Shown here one piece after another: positions 63,950 to 64,000 of a stretch of DNA of 64,000 nt (the first letter of the stretch is position 1; the number at the start of each line of letters is the position of its first letter). Under the pieces are notes generated by a model that did not search any database, was not told where the DNA came from, and saw nothing but the letters and a program-made list of their open reading frames with translations. The stretch comes from CBCXTT01 sp965178295 (GTDB lineage Bacteria > Pseudomonadota > Alphaproteobacteria > UBA7879), in assembly GCA_965178295.1 (NCBI GenBank), contig CBCXTT010000003.1, positions 186,001 through 250,000 of the forward strand. The letters are read 5' to 3'. Position numbers and translations under genes: made by a program.

Positions 63950-64000
63950 TCAGTTATCTTCACGAAATTCTACATTCAACCCAAGAGATTTTATTTCTTT
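63950..64000 (-). CDS. rpoB: RNA polymerase beta subunit, last codons (gene runs out of the window)
   Basis: The sixteen C-terminal residues (KEIKSLGLNVEFREDN) followed by TGA are in frame to the window edge. ELRSLGLNVE is the conserved C-terminus of RpoB, and the place just upstream of rpoC is the canonical one. Confidence 0.93.
   Translation of the reverse strand, partial: KEIKSLGLNVEFREDN

Noticed and set aside
1..64000. CRISPR arrays, insertion sequences, prophage or toxin-antitoxin loci
   Set aside because: No direct-repeat array, transposase, integrase, phage structural gene or attachment site was seen. The RatA-like protein at 50285 is the COQ10 type in a housekeeping operon, not a toxin module.

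Overview
The window is a gene-dense, AT-rich stretch of an alphaproteobacterial chromosome. Markers of that class are the tig-clpP-clpX-lon block, the rpiB-glyA-nrdR block, the pdhABC-lpd-lipA-ratA block, a DUF1467 gene, a COQ9-like protein, GatCAB and a short RNase G. Several genes are decaying: a frameshifted parE, a truncated slipin fused to an nfeD remnant, an mce remnant, and a 26-bp tandem duplication that moved a stop codon. Together with a chlamydia/legionella-type Tyr/Trp transporter, this suggests a host-associated lineage (Holosporales/Rickettsiales-like). That placement is inference, not proof.

Layout. 1-5159 (+): trigger factor C-terminus, clpP, clpX and lon (protein quality control). 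5280-9031 (-): parE (split by a one-base frameshift), gpsA and ygfZ, probably one operon read from a promoter next to the parE start. 9032-10120: a 1.09-kb stretch without genes; its parE-proximal end has a perfect 16-bp-arm palindrome made of two inverted DnaA-box sequences. 10121-13019 (-): a membrane alpha/beta-hydrolase-like protein, a cytochrome P450 and a small membrane protein. 13131-15084 (+): two tandem paralogous membrane proteins and ruvX. 15067-21825 (-): bamD-recN-ligA, then rpiB-glyA-nrdR. 22324-23520 (-): an aromatic amino acid permease. 23630-27394 (+): sua5, trmJ, an unknown secreted protein and an RluC/D-type pseudouridine synthase. 27449-31550 (-): def-fmt-truA and lgt-midA. 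31758-34972 (+): a COQ9/TetR-like protein and two M16 peptidase-family proteins. 35082-36306 (-): xseB, an nfeD remnant and a slipin. 36606-37126 (+): an mce remnant and a DUF1467 protein. 37121-38609 (-): rng, tRNA-Asp, tRNA-Val and HU. 38905-40224 (-): a secreted coiled-coil protein. 40680-42479 (+): aspS. 42714-45845 (-): putA. 45964-50185 (+): a sugar ABC importer. 50285-59623 (-): gatCAB and the pyruvate dehydrogenase block. 59777-64000 (-): rpoC and the last codons of rpoB.

The metabolic picture is an organism that imports amino acids and a sugar, burns proline through PutA and pyruvate through PDH, and keeps full informational and envelope machinery (GatCAB transamidation, tRNA modification, Lgt lipidation, BamD). 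I found no CRISPR array, prophage, insertion sequence or recognisable defence system. The points most worth following are the parE homopolymer frameshift, the inverted DnaA-box palindrome next to the parE promoter, the slipin/nfeD and mce decay, and the hydrolase-P450 cassette. None is proven to be a new system.
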